From positions 34,204 through 98,203 of the forward strand of contig NZ_JAHLZF010000010.1 of NCBI RefSeq assembly GCF_018967645.1: a DNA stretch of 64,000 nucleotides. The letters are read 5' to 3'. The notes beneath the pieces are model-generated. The model was not told where the DNA came from, made no database searches, and saw only the letters and a list, made by a program, of their open reading frames with translations. Each line of letters opens with the position of its first letter. The first letter of the stretch is position 1. This stretch comes from Allobacillus halotolerans (GTDB lineage Bacteria; Bacillota; Bacilli; Bacillales; Alkalibacillaceae). Shown here in pieces: positions 1-8,856 of this stretch. The position numbers and the translations under genes were made by a program.

Positions 1-1
1 A

Positions 2-1048
2 CGTTATGAAGAGTTTGTAGATTCTTGGGATTACAAATTATATGAAGCTGGTTATTCAGGATTAACTTGGCCGGTAGAGTATGGCGGCCAAGGCGAATCG
101 GCTATTAAGGAGATTATGCTTGAAGAAGAACTTGGTCGAGCAGACGCTCCGAAAGGTCATAGTTTCCTTGGTAAGATCTTGCTAGCACCTACATTAATGA
201 AATATGGGACGGAAGAACAGAAACGTAGATTCTTACCAAGATTAATTTCCAGTGAAGATATATGGTGTCAAGGGTTTTCAGAACCGAATGCAGGGTCAGA
301 TTTGGCTGCTTTGGAAACGAAAGCGGTTCTTGATGGAGATGAATGGGTAATAAACGGACAAAAAGTTTGGACGACATCAGCTAGTAAAGCCAATTGGTGC
401 TTTTTATTAGCACGCACAGATTCTGAGCAACCGAAGCACAAAGGCATCACCTATTTACTTGTACCAATGGATGCAGAAGGTGTATCTATTAGACCATTAC
501 AGAAAATTTCAGGAGAAGCTGAATTTAATGAGATCTTTTTTCAAGATGTTCGTATACCTAAAGAAAATCACATTGGAGAGATAAATGCTGGTTGGAAGAT
601 AGCTATGACGACATTATCTTATGAACGTGGAATTTTAGCGCTTGGTCGACAAGCTCGATTTGAAACGGAACTATCTCGTGCTATTGAACATTACATTAGT
701 GCACAAGATGAACCAGTGATGGACCAACGAGTAGCGGAATTATTTGTAGAGTTGCAAATCATGCGTTATCACGGTTTGAAAACAATAAGTAATTATGTGA
801 ATAACGATGGGAAAATAGGTCCTGAAGCTTCACTACAGAAACTCTATTGGTCAGAGCTACGTTCAAAGTTAGGGAAATTTTATATGGATATGCAAGACAA
901 TGAGGTATTCACCAATCAACATACTTCATTTACAAATGATTATTTTACAAATATTTATTATACGACGTTAGGCGAAACTATTTATGCGGGAACCTCGCAA
1001 ATCCAGCGAAATATTATTGCTGAAAAACTATTAGGATTGCCAAAATAA
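2..1048 (+). CDS. Acyl-CoA dehydrogenase, large-type subunit (5' end outside window)
   Basis: FAD-dependent alpha,beta-dehydrogenation of an acyl-CoA. The reading frame is open from base 2, so the true start lies upstream and the N-terminal domain is partly missing. The ACAD flavin/substrate signature is visible (GFSEPNAGSDLAAL) and the C-terminal tail AGTSQIQRNIIAEKLLG is typical of the family. At the place where MCAD-type enzymes carry the catalytic Glu (YEGTS) this protein has Ala (YAGTS), so the base must sit elsewhere or in a partner. The next gene, 14 bp downstream, is a second, divergent ACAD; such adjacent pairs form alpha2beta2 heterotetramers in actinobacterial steroid catabolism (known for ChsE1/ChsE2). 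A heteromer here is inference. Family assignment is secure, substrate is not. Confidence 0.93.
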   Translation, partial: RYEEFVDSWDYKLYEAGYSGLTWPVEYGGQGESAIKEIMLEEELGRADAPKGHSFLGKILLAPTLMKYGTEEQKRRFLPRLISSEDIWCQGFSEPNAGSDLAALETKAVLDGDEWVINGQKVWTTSASKANWCFLLARTDSEQPKHKGITYLLVPMDAEGVSIRPLQKISGEAEFNEIFFQDVRIPKENHIGEINAGWKIAMTTLSYERGILALGRQARFETELSRAIEHYISAQDEPVMDQRVAELFVELQIMRYHGLKTISNYVNNDGKIGPEASLQKLYWSELRSKLGKFYMDMQDNEVFTNQHTSFTNDYFTNIYYTTLGETIYAGTSQIQRNIIAEKLLGLPK

Positions 1049-1062
1049 AAGGATGTGTAAAA

Positions 1063-2100
1063 ATGGCATTTAATTTTGACTACGGTTTTGAAGAAAAATT
1101 ATTCAGTAAAACGATGGATGAAGCATTAGAAAGTTTTCAATTTTCATATGAAGACAACTCATTAAACTCATCAGTTAATCAATTTTTATCAGAACAAGGA
1201 TTACAAGACTTGATTAACCCTAAATCAACTGGAGAAATGAACTTGTTTTTAGGATCACTTTTAATGAAACAAGTCGGAAAGTATCTACCTGCTTTTCCAG
1301 TAATCGAAAACATCTTGGCGAGATATATTATCGGAAATCAAAGTATAACCAATATCACAGAGGAATCAATATTCAGTTTAGCGTGGAAAGCAAGCCTCGA
1401 GATAGCTGAAGACGGAGAGCAACGATATATAAAGGGTGAAATCGGACACATACCATTTGCTAATAACGTTAATTGGATTCTGGTTCCTTTGGAAACAGAA
1501 GTTGTATTCATCAATACCGACGTACTTGAAGATCAATTTTCTAGTGAAAATTCAATTGACTTAACTCATCCTCTATATAAAGCGAAATTAAATCAATTAC
1601 AAATAGATAATGAATCAATTTTTATACAACCGTACGATCATTCAGAATTTAAGGTGATCAGTAAGCAATTGATTGCGTCTGAGTTAAGTGGAATGGCAGA
1701 ACGTGTTTTTCAAGAAACTCTAAATTATGTGAAAGAAAGAGAGCAATTCGGAGTTATAATCGGAAAATTTCAGGCAGTCAAGCACATGTTAGCAGATATG
1801 TATTTACTAAAGGAAAGCATCCAAACATCTATAGAGTATACAGCTTGGTCGATTGAAAACAGCACTGAAGACCCAAACCTTTTAGCAACGATTTCTAAAA
1901 CTTATGCATCTTACTCAGGGGTAAAGTTAATTGAAGATGCAATCCAGTTACACGGTGGAGTCGGAATGACTTGGGAACACATGCTTCATTATTACTTGAA
2001 AAGAGCTTATCGTTTATCAACAATGTTAGGCACAGAACGATTAGAAAAACGATTGATTGCGGATGAATTAAAACGTAATAGTGTTTTAGTCGGACAGTAA
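1063..2100 (+). CDS. Acyl-CoA dehydrogenase, small/beta-type subunit
   Basis: Second acyl-CoA dehydrogenase fold protein of 345 aa, shorter than the usual 380-390 aa. The C-terminal ACAD domain is recognisable: the helix with ERVFQETLNYVKEREQFG, followed by LHGGVGMTWEHMLHYYLKRA, the motif of the FadE28/CaiA-like partner subunits. The central FAD-contact motif (SEPxxGSD) of canonical ACADs is absent, which fits a subunit that depends on the upstream ACAD for one half of the flavin site. The start has an AAGGATG ribosome site and follows the previous stop by 14 bp, so the two are translated together. Substrate unknown; the heteromeric role is inferred from pairing and the degenerate N-terminal half. 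Confidence 0.88.
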   Translation: MAFNFDYGFEEKLFSKTMDEALESFQFSYEDNSLNSSVNQFLSEQGLQDLINPKSTGEMNLFLGSLLMKQVGKYLPAFPVIENILARYIIGNQSITNITEESIFSLAWKASLEIAEDGEQRYIKGEIGHIPFANNVNWILVPLETEVVFINTDVLEDQFSSENSIDLTHPLYKAKLNQLQIDNESIFIQPYDHSEFKVISKQLIASELSGMAERVFQETLNYVKEREQFGVIIGKFQAVKHMLADMYLLKESIQTSIEYTAWSIENSTEDPNLLATISKTYASYSGVKLIEDAIQLHGGVGMTWEHMLHYYLKRAYRLSTMLGTERLEKRLIADELKRNSVLVGQ

Positions 2101-2172
2101 GATATTTTTTTGGAGTTTTCGTACCGGTAATCAATTCATTGTACCGTTAAACGGTATTAGGAGGTGTCGTTT

Positions 2173-2943
2173 GTGTCTAATAAAGTCGATTTGTCCATCA
2201 AAAATAAGGTTGCGGTTATAAAACTGAATGATCCAAGCAAATTAAATGCTTTATCGGTAGATGTAAAACGAGATCTAAACTTGTTTTTAAAGGAATTAGA
2301 AAACCGTGACGACGTTGAAGTCATTGTCTTAACTGGATCTGGTAAAGCATTTTGCGCCGGAGGAGACGTTAAGGGGATGGGTGAGAGAACGACAATTGAA
2401 TCGTTAGAAAAAATCAGTAATACAACAAATATTTCACTGATCATCCAATCGATAAAGAAACCAGTTATTGCAGCTGTAAACGGTTACGCTTTTGGTGCTG
2501 GATTTGGATTGGCTCTATCGTGCGACATTGTATTTGCTAATCCGTCTACTAAATTTGGATTGACATTTAATAAAGTCGGTTTAATTCCAGATTTCGGAAC
2601 GTTGTATTTTCTGCCAAGGATTGTTGGTCCGTGGAAGGCAAAAGAACTTATCTTTTCAGGTGCAATTATCGATGTAAACGAAGCGAAAGAATTAAACATT
2701 GTAAATCAAGTTTCTGAAGATGTACTGGATTATGCAATTGAATTTGCCGAAGAATTGGCAGATGGACCTGTACAGACGTTGAAATTTGTTAAAACAATTT
2801 TAAACCAAACGACTAATTCTGATTTAAAAGGAACAATCACTTATGAAAATCAAGCACAGGTCATTTTACAACAAACAAAAGATCATTTAGAAGGAATTCA
2901 AGCTTTCAAAGAAAAGAGAGAACCGAAATTTGTAGGGAAATAA
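2173..2943 (+). CDS. Enoyl-CoA hydratase/isomerase (PaaG-like crotonase)
   Basis: Crotonase-superfamily protein of 256 aa. The oxyanion-hole segments are GSGKAFCAGGDVKGMG and NGYAFGAGFGLALSCD. The two Glu residues of rat enoyl-CoA hydratase (positions 144 and 164) are replaced here by Gly and Phe, while an Asp is present in LIPDFGT, the position used by PaaG-type and other delta-isomerases. An isomerase or ring-opening reaction is therefore more likely than plain hydration. GTG at 2173 was chosen because it lies 8 nt after AGGAGG; the GTG at 2164 overlaps that site. It belongs to the long catabolic operon, after the ACAD pair and before the thiolase. Confidence 0.88.
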   Translation: MSNKVDLSIKNKVAVIKLNDPSKLNALSVDVKRDLNLFLKELENRDDVEVIVLTGSGKAFCAGGDVKGMGERTTIESLEKISNTTNISLIIQSIKKPVIAAVNGYAFGAGFGLALSCDIVFANPSTKFGLTFNKVGLIPDFGTLYFLPRIVGPWKAKELIFSGAIIDVNEAKELNIVNQVSEDVLDYAIEFAEELADGPVQTLKFVKTILNQTTNSDLKGTITYENQAQVILQQTKDHLEGIQAFKEKREPKFVGK

Positions 2944-2957
2944 AGGAGGAATCAAAA

Positions 2958-4106
2958 ATGAGAGAAACAAACCACGCCGTAATTGTTGATGCTATAAGAA
3001 TACCTATTGGGCGAAGAAAAGGAGTATATTCCGATACAAGATCAGAACATTTATTGACTCACGTCATAAAGGGCTTAGTTGAGCGGGCGGGATTGTCACA
3101 AAACTCAGTTGATGATGTGATTGTTGGTTGCGTTACACAAAATCAGGAACAAGGAAATAACATTGGGAGAATTGCTACTTTAATGTCAGGGCTTGATCAA
3201 TCTACTCCTTCAATGACATTAAATCGAAAATGTATATCTTCTCAGCACGCAATACATCAAGCCGCGCAAAGCATCCTCAGTGAAGATCACGATATTGTCA
3301 TCGCTGCAGGGATTGAGAATATGACTCGTCACCCAATGGGTTCAGATAAGGTAGAAGAACCTAAAGAGTTAACAGATTTATATGAAATAGTGCCTCAAGG
3401 TGAATCGGCTGAGCGAATAGCAGAAATATGGGGATTGAATCGGAATGAAATGGATGAATATTCTTTGCGGAGCCATCAACTGGCTGATCAAGCAACAAAA
3501 AATGGAGATTTCCAAAATGAGATCTTACCTATCGAAGTAGAAGTAAATGGTGAAAAGAAAAATGTTACTAAAGACGAAGGAATTAGACCTGAGACAAATG
3601 TAGAAAAATTAGGTAGTTTGAAAACTGTCTTTCGAGAAGATGGGAAAATTACTCCTGGTAATTCTAGTCAAATAAGCGATGGAGCTGCAGCTGTCTTAGT
3701 AATGTCAGAAGAGAAAGCAAAAGAGTTGGGGTTAAAGCCAAGGGCTAAAATTATTGCAAGGACATTAATTGGCTCTGATCCGACGTTAATGCTAACCGGA
3801 CCCATTGAAGCGACCAAGAGAGTTTTGAAAAAAGCCAATCTAACAGTAGAAGACATAGGATATTTTGAGTGTAATGAAGCATTCGCACCGGTTGTTTTGT
3901 CGTGGATGAAAGAGTTAAATGTTCCTCTGGATAAGGTGAATGTTAGAGGAGGAGCAATCGCTTTAGGTCATCCTACTGGTGCGAGTGGGGCACGTCTAAT
4001 GACTACCTTGGTAAACATTCTAGAAGATAAAAATGCGAAGTACGGACTACAAGTTATGTGTGCTGGTGGTGGGATGTCAGCAGCTACGATTATTGAAAAA
4101 GTTTAA
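2958..4106 (+). CDS. Acetyl-CoA acyltransferase (thiolase)
   Basis: Degradative-type thiolase of 382 aa that cleaves 3-ketoacyl-CoA with CoA. All three catalytic blocks are present: nucleophile Cys92 in NRKCISS, His338 in ALGHPTGASG, and the acid/base Cys368 in MCAGGGMSA; NEAFA also matches the family. The start has a strong AAGGAGG and lies 14 bp after the crotonase stop. A nearly full beta-oxidation set (ACAD, crotonase, SDR, thiolase) surrounds it. The chain length or branching of the substrate is not deducible; thiolase length and motifs are ordinary, so this step itself is conventional. Confidence 0.95.
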   Translation: MRETNHAVIVDAIRIPIGRRKGVYSDTRSEHLLTHVIKGLVERAGLSQNSVDDVIVGCVTQNQEQGNNIGRIATLMSGLDQSTPSMTLNRKCISSQHAIHQAAQSILSEDHDIVIAAGIENMTRHPMGSDKVEEPKELTDLYEIVPQGESAERIAEIWGLNRNEMDEYSLRSHQLADQATKNGDFQNEILPIEVEVNGEKKNVTKDEGIRPETNVEKLGSLKTVFREDGKITPGNSSQISDGAAAVLVMSEEKAKELGLKPRAKIIARTLIGSDPTLMLTGPIEATKRVLKKANLTVEDIGYFECNEAFAPVVLSWMKELNVPLDKVNVRGGAIALGHPTGASGARLMTTLVNILEDKNAKYGLQVMCAGGGMSAATIIEKV

Positions 4107-4119
4107 GGAGTGATTGTAT

Positions 4120-4893
4120 ATGAATTTAGATGGAAAAGTAGCTATTATCACGGGATCTGGGCAAGGGATTGGTCGTGCAGTTGCTGAAGATATGGCTAGC
4201 AAAGGAGCAAGTGTCATTATAAATGACATTGATGAAAATGAAGCTCAAACAACGGCTAAAGCTATAAAGAAAGATGGAGGTAAAGTCGATTACTTTGTTG
4301 GAAATGTAGCGAAACCTGAAGATGCCCAAGGGTTAGTTGATAAAGCTCTAGATCGATTCGGCGATGTAGATATCTTGGTCAATAACGCCGCAATAACTGA
4401 ACCTGCAATGATTCATAAAATGTCTGATGAGCAATGGGACAGAGTCATAGATATTGATTTAAAAGGAGTATTCAATTGTATTCGCGCAGTTACACCTACA
4501 TTTAAAGACAAAGGAAAAGAGAATCCAGATGCTTTTTCAAACGGAAAAATTATTAACATCACTTCTGTAGCGGGGTTAACTGGTACAATCGGTCAAATTA
4601 ATTATTCAGCAGCAAAGGCTGGTGTAGTTGGAATTACGATGTCAGCGGCTCGTGAGCTAGGTAGATACCGCGTTCAGTCAAATGCTGTGGCTTTTGGAAT
4701 TGTTGAGACACGTATGACTGAAGTAATCCGTGGAGAAAAATTTGTTGATAAATATAAAGAAAAAATTGTTTTGAACAGATTTGCTCGCAAGGAAGATGTG
4801 GTTCCAGGTGTTACTTTCTTAGCGTCTGAGGGATCAGATTATATGACCGGTCATGTCATGAACATTTCAGGTGGTTACCATATTGGATCTTAA
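4120..4893 (+). CDS. SDR-family 3-hydroxyacyl-CoA dehydrogenase-like oxidoreductase
   Basis: Classical short-chain dehydrogenase of 257 aa. Cofactor motif GSGQGIG at residues 12-18, NNA near 88-90, and the catalytic Ser149, Tyr162 and Lys166 (YSAAK). Asp after the second strand (INDID) favours NAD(H) over NADP(H). ATG at 4120 is preferred over the in-frame TTG at 4114 because AAGGAG ends 9 nt before it. In this operon the likely job is oxidation of the 3-hydroxyacyl-CoA made by the MaoC pair to the 3-keto substrate of the thiolase. FabG-like reductase activity cannot be excluded from sequence, but the catabolic context argues against it. Confidence 0.92.
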   Translation: MNLDGKVAIITGSGQGIGRAVAEDMASKGASVIINDIDENEAQTTAKAIKKDGGKVDYFVGNVAKPEDAQGLVDKALDRFGDVDILVNNAAITEPAMIHKMSDEQWDRVIDIDLKGVFNCIRAVTPTFKDKGKENPDAFSNGKIINITSVAGLTGTIGQINYSAAKAGVVGITMSAARELGRYRVQSNAVAFGIVETRMTEVIRGEKFVDKYKEKIVLNRFARKEDVVPGVTFLASEGSDYMTGHVMNISGGYHIGS

Positions 4894-4916
4894 AAAAATC
4901 GGACGGAGGTTTGTAA

Positions 4917-5348
4917 ATGAATAGCTTAATTGGACAAAAAACAGAATCCAGATATTTTAATGTTGAAAAAGAAGCGATAAAGGATTTTGCGAAAGCAATT
5001 AATGAAGATAATCCACTTTTTTTAGATGAAAATTTTGCTGCAAGGAATGGGTACTCATCAATTGTCGCTCCAATGACGTTTCCCACGACGTTTCGAGATA
5101 AAGTACCTGAGTGGTTTGAGAACTTGGATAAATCTAAACTTTTACACGGTCAACAAAAGTACCGGTATAAGCGTCGAATTGTGGCTGGGGATCAGATTAA
5201 GTATATAGAAAAATTAAAAGATATCTATGAAAAAGAAGGTAAAAGCAGTAAATTAACATTCTATGTGAGGGAACGAATCGGTTATGACATAACAGATGAA
5301 GAGGTATTTACAGAAGAATCCACTTTTATCATAAGGGAGGCAAAGTAA
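4917..5348 (+). CDS. MaoC-type dehydratase, non-catalytic N-domain subunit
   Basis: A 143-aa hot-dog-fold protein resembling the N-terminal (FAS1-dehydratase-like) half of MaoC proteins; DFAKAINEDNPLF and the APMTFPTTF segment are typical. The hydratase-2 Asp...His pair is incomplete here (NEDNPLF has no His), whereas the next gene has it. Adjacent catalytic and non-catalytic MaoC subunits form heterotetramers such as ChsH1/ChsH2 in steroid side-chain catabolism; that arrangement allows bulky acyl-CoAs to bind. ATG follows GGAGG closely. The downstream gene begins directly after this stop codon, implying tight translational coupling. The substrate is unknown. Confidence 0.85.
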   Translation: MNSLIGQKTESRYFNVEKEAIKDFAKAINEDNPLFLDENFAARNGYSSIVAPMTFPTTFRDKVPEWFENLDKSKLLHGQQKYRYKRRIVAGDQIKYIEKLKDIYEKEGKSSKLTFYVRERIGYDITDEEVFTEESTFIIREAK

Positions 5349-5741
5349 ATGAGTGTTTTTGTAGATCAAGAATTGAGAGAAATAACGCATCCACCAATTA
5401 CAAAAGAGCAGCTTATTAATTATGCTCATGCTTCCGGTGATAAAAACCCGATTCATATTGATGAGGAATTTGCAAAAAACTCGTCGATTGGAAGAGTAAT
5501 TGCACACGGAATGATTTCGGCAGGGTTTCTAGCTTCCCATGTAGATAAAATAGCTAAGGAACCAAATCGGATAAAGAGTTATAGTTCAAAATTTAAATCA
5601 ATCGTATATCCAAATGATACCGTTTCCACCGTTGTCGCAGAAGAAAGCGTGAATGGAGAAGAAGGTTATTTGCAACTTCAAGCCAAAAACCAACATGGCG
5701 AAGTTGTCACAGAAGCAGAAGCAATTATTGAAATGAGGTGA
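5349..5741 (+). CDS. MaoC-like enoyl-CoA hydratase, catalytic subunit
   Basis: A 130-aa hot-dog protein with the (R)-hydratase motif YAHASGDKNPIHIDEEFA, including the Asp and His that activate water, followed by GRVIAHGMISAGFLA. It is one half of a normal two-domain MaoC protein and starts at the base after the stop of the other half, with GGGAGG inside the preceding coding end. The two probably assemble as one hydratase that converts enoyl-CoA to 3-hydroxyacyl-CoA. Having both this system and two crotonases in one operon suggests two distinct hydration or isomerisation steps. Confidence 0.88.
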   Translation: MSVFVDQELREITHPPITKEQLINYAHASGDKNPIHIDEEFAKNSSIGRVIAHGMISAGFLASHVDKIAKEPNRIKSYSSKFKSIVYPNDTVSTVVAEESVNGEEGYLQLQAKNQHGEVVTEAEAIIEMR

Positions 5742-5745
5742 GGGA

Positions 5746-7863
5746 ATGACTAAAACAGATAATCTCAAAAATATGTTACGGCCAAAATCTATTGTAATAG
5801 TTGGTGCATCAGGAGACCGTTCCAAGATTAGTTATAAACCAATTTCAAATTTAAGAGATATTGGTTTTGAGGGTGAAGTATTCTTAGTGAACCCTAAATA
5901 TGAAGAGATAGATGGTTATCCATGTTATCCAAATATTGATAGCATTCCAGATAATATAGATGTCGCACTTGTTGCAGTTGGCTCTAAGTATGTAGAAGAA
6001 GTATTACATCAGTTGAAAAAGAAAAATATTAAAAGTGTGGCTTTATTTAGCTCTGGGTACTCTGAAACTGGTGAAAAAGGTCAAGAATTAGAAGATAGGA
6101 TTGCTGAATTCTCAAATGAAAATTCTATACCGATTTGCGGTCCCAATTCATTAGGTTTTGCCAATGTTAAAGACAAAACAATTGTTTCATTTTCTACTTT
6201 AGAAATAGGAGATTATGATCCGGTTGCCTTTATAACGCAAAGTGGTGCATTAGGTTCATTAAGTTATACATCGGCAAAAGAGCTCGGTTTAGGCTTTCAA
6301 TACTTTGTTTCCTCTGGTAATGAAACAAGTGTTGATTATTTTGACTATGTAAAATTTATGGCACAGCAAGATGACATTAGAGTGATTGGTGGTTATTTAG
6401 AAGGAGCAAGAAATTTTGAAAAAATGTCATCAGCAATCGACTTATGTCACCAGAATAATAAACCTTTAGTCCTTATGAAAGTAGGTAATTCCTCCAAAGG
6501 TGCAGAAGCGGCAAGTTCTCACACAGCAAGCTTGGCAGGGGATTCCAATATATATCGGAATTACTTTGAACAAAAAAATGTCGTTCAAGTTTCTGATGAA
6601 GACGAACTGATCGATACGATGTCCGTTTTCAACAAAACTAAGAAGAGTCCTCAACGAGGTGGATTGGCTGTTGTCACTCAATCAGGTGGTGCAGGAATAA
6701 TTATTGCTGACCAAAGTGAAATTAAAGATGTACAGCTAGCAGAAATAAATGAATCAACCAAGGAGAAACTTCATGAGGTTCTACCGCCACATTCAACACT
6801 AAAAAACCCAATCGATTTCACTGCTCAAGTTAGTCAAAATCCACAACAAATTGTTGATTCTACTAAGATTACATTAGAAGATCCGAATGTTGAGTCAGTC
6901 ATTTTGTATTTACAAATGACCGATGAAAGGTTTTTACCAATAATACCTGAGCTATCGAAAGTAGCAGAAGAAACGGATAAGACATTAGTGCTTTGCTGGT
7001 CAGGTATTAAACCAGAGACTAAAGAAAAAATATTAGCACAAAAAAATATCTGTTGGATACCTAATCCAACGCGAGCAATTAATGCAGTTGCTAATGTGAT
7101 GAAATTCTATGAGAAACAAGAGCAACAACTAGATGAAGTAAGCTACTTAGTTGATCATGATAACCTTACTGAAAAGAAAGATCTTAAGGAGTTAGATGAA
7201 CATCAAAGTAAAGAATTGTTAAGAAGTTATCAAATTCCTATTCCGAATAACTTTTCGATTAATCACTTTGAAGAACTAACAGACCAATTCGTAAATTATC
7301 CGATTGTGATGAAAGCCCTCCACTCAGAAATTCAACATAAAAGTGATTATGGGCTAGTTGAGATTAATATTAATAATCATGCAGAAGCACAAGAGGCATA
7401 CGAAAAAATTATCAGCAACTGGGAAAAGCACTTTCCAGAGCATCAGAATAAAGAAGTGCTTGTCGAAGAGATGGCCGACGAAGGAGTAGAGGTTTTTGTC
7501 GGTTGCGTAAACGACGAAGTGTTTGGACCTTGTATTATGTTTGGTCTCGGTGGAATCTTTGTAGAGGTTCTAAAAGACACTGCAATCTTACCAGCTCCTT
7601 TAACATATAACCAAGCATCAAAAATGATTCGCTCCATTAAAAGCTTCCCAATCTTGGATGGAGAGAGGACTGGTATTCAATACGATTTAAAAGCATTGAC
7701 TGAAGTAATTGTTAAAATTTCTGAGTTCTGTGCAATTCACAGTACGGAAATTTCTGAACTAGATTTAAACCCTGTTATTGTTCACGAACAAGGTAAAGGG
7801 GTCAGCGTTGTAGACGCTGTAATTGTAGATAAAGAAAGAGATTTAGAGAAAGTTAATCAATAA
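5746..7863 (+). CDS. Acyl-CoA synthetase, ADP/NDP-forming, single-chain
   Basis: A 705-aa fused enzyme: N-terminal CoA-binding Rossmann domain (SIVIVGASGDRSKISY, about residues 10-130), succinyl-CoA-synthetase-like ligase domains with the phosphorylated His259 in SSHTASLAGD, and a C-terminal ATP-grasp domain (VLVEEMADEGVEVFVG, about 480-700). It converts a carboxylic acid plus CoA and ATP to acyl-CoA, ADP and Pi. In this operon it is the only obvious activating enzyme and so probably makes the first CoA thioester. Use of the ADP-forming class rather than an AMP-forming ligase is somewhat unusual for bacterial catabolic operons. Start ATG follows GAGGTGAGGGA and lies 4 nt after the previous stop. 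Confidence 0.92.
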   Translation: MTKTDNLKNMLRPKSIVIVGASGDRSKISYKPISNLRDIGFEGEVFLVNPKYEEIDGYPCYPNIDSIPDNIDVALVAVGSKYVEEVLHQLKKKNIKSVALFSSGYSETGEKGQELEDRIAEFSNENSIPICGPNSLGFANVKDKTIVSFSTLEIGDYDPVAFITQSGALGSLSYTSAKELGLGFQYFVSSGNETSVDYFDYVKFMAQQDDIRVIGGYLEGARNFEKMSSAIDLCHQNNKPLVLMKVGNSSKGAEAASSHTASLAGDSNIYRNYFEQKNVVQVSDEDELIDTMSVFNKTKKSPQRGGLAVVTQSGGAGIIIADQSEIKDVQLAEINESTKEKLHEVLPPHSTLKNPIDFTAQVSQNPQQIVDSTKITLEDPNVESVILYLQMTDERFLPIIPELSKVAEETDKTLVLCWSGIKPETKEKILAQKNICWIPNPTRAINAVANVMKFYEKQEQQLDEVSYLVDHDNLTEKKDLKELDEHQSKELLRSYQIPIPNNFSINHFEELTDQFVNYPIVMKALHSEIQHKSDYGLVEININNHAEAQEAYEKIISNWEKHFPEHQNKEVLVEEMADEGVEVFVGCVNDEVFGPCIMFGLGGIFVEVLKDTAILPAPLTYNQASKMIRSIKSFPILDGERTGIQYDLKALTEVIVKISEFCAIHSTEISELDLNPVIVHEQGKGVSVVDAVIVDKERDLEKVNQ

Positions 7864-7875
7864 GGGGGGCAGGTG

Positions 7876-8856
7876 ATGTATTCGTTAGAATCTATTAAGC
7901 CTCAATTGAAATTACCTATCATTATTGCTCCCATGTTTTTAATCTCGAATCCAAATATGGTCATTAAATCTTGCGAACAAGGTGTTATTGGATCATTTCC
8001 TGCGCTAAATGCCAGAACGAATGCAGAGCTAATAAATTGGATGAGATACATTAAGTCAGAGTTGAATGAATTCCAAAAGAGAACAGAGGAGAATCCTGCA
8101 CCTTGGGCAATCAACTTTATATGTCATCGAACGAATAAAAGATATGAGGAAGATTTGCAAGCAATAAGTGAATTACAGCCGCCTATTGTCATCACTTCAT
8201 TAGGGGATCCGTCTCCGGTAGTCAAAATTGTTCATGCATATGGAGGTCTTGTGTTTAGCGATGTAATTAATGTTTCATTTGCAAAAAAAGCAATTGAAAA
8301 AGGGACAGATGGATTAATCTTAGTGTCTGCTGGGGCAGGTGGCCATGGAGGAGAGTTAAATCCAATCTCTTTCTTAAATGAAGTGAGAAGCTTTTGGGAT
8401 GGACCTGTAGTTCTGGCTGGAGGGATATCAGAGGGCAAAGATATCTTGGCCGCCCAAGTATTAGGTGCTGATTTGGTTTATATGGGTTCCAAGTTCATCG
8501 TTGCGGAAGAAAGTGATGCTGAAGATGAATATAAACAAATGATCATAGACTCTTCCATCGAAGACATTATTTATACTAACTATTTTAGTGGTATAAGTGC
8601 CAATTATTTAATTCCTAGTATAGAAAATGCAGGGATTGATTTAGTGGAAATTAAAAATGGAATGAAAGATAAAAATGAATTAAAAAGAATTGGAGTACGC
8701 ACCTGGAAAGATATTTGGGGTGCAGGACAAGGAATAGGGCCGATTCAAAAGATCGAACAGATTGAAGAAATAATTAACGAATTAACAGTGACATACCATG
8801 ATGAAGCCAAAGACTTAGGAAAGAAATGGAGGGGCAATTATGTTAGCAAGTCTTAA
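7876..8856 (+). CDS. FMN-dependent nitronate monooxygenase-like (NPD family) protein
   Basis: TIM-barrel flavoprotein of 326 aa in the 2-nitropropane-dioxygenase family. The phosphate/FMN motifs are SAGAGGHGGE, VLAGGISEGKDI and GADLVYMGSKF. Family members include true nitronate monooxygenases, FabK-type enoyl reductases and IpdC of steroid ring catabolism; embedded in a CoA-ester operon, an enoyl-CoA redox role is more likely than nitronate oxidation (inference). ATG 7876 is chosen over GTG 7873 because of spacing from AGGGGGG. The 3' end overlaps the next ACAD gene by 17 bp, so expression is coupled. Confidence 0.85.
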   Translation: MYSLESIKPQLKLPIIIAPMFLISNPNMVIKSCEQGVIGSFPALNARTNAELINWMRYIKSELNEFQKRTEENPAPWAINFICHRTNKRYEEDLQAISELQPPIVITSLGDPSPVVKIVHAYGGLVFSDVINVSFAKKAIEKGTDGLILVSAGAGGHGGELNPISFLNEVRSFWDGPVVLAGGISEGKDILAAQVLGADLVYMGSKFIVAEESDAEDEYKQMIIDSSIEDIIYTNYFSGISANYLIPSIENAGIDLVEIKNGMKDKNELKRIGVRTWKDIWGAGQGIGPIQKIEQIEEIINELTVTYHDEAKDLGKKWRGNYVSKS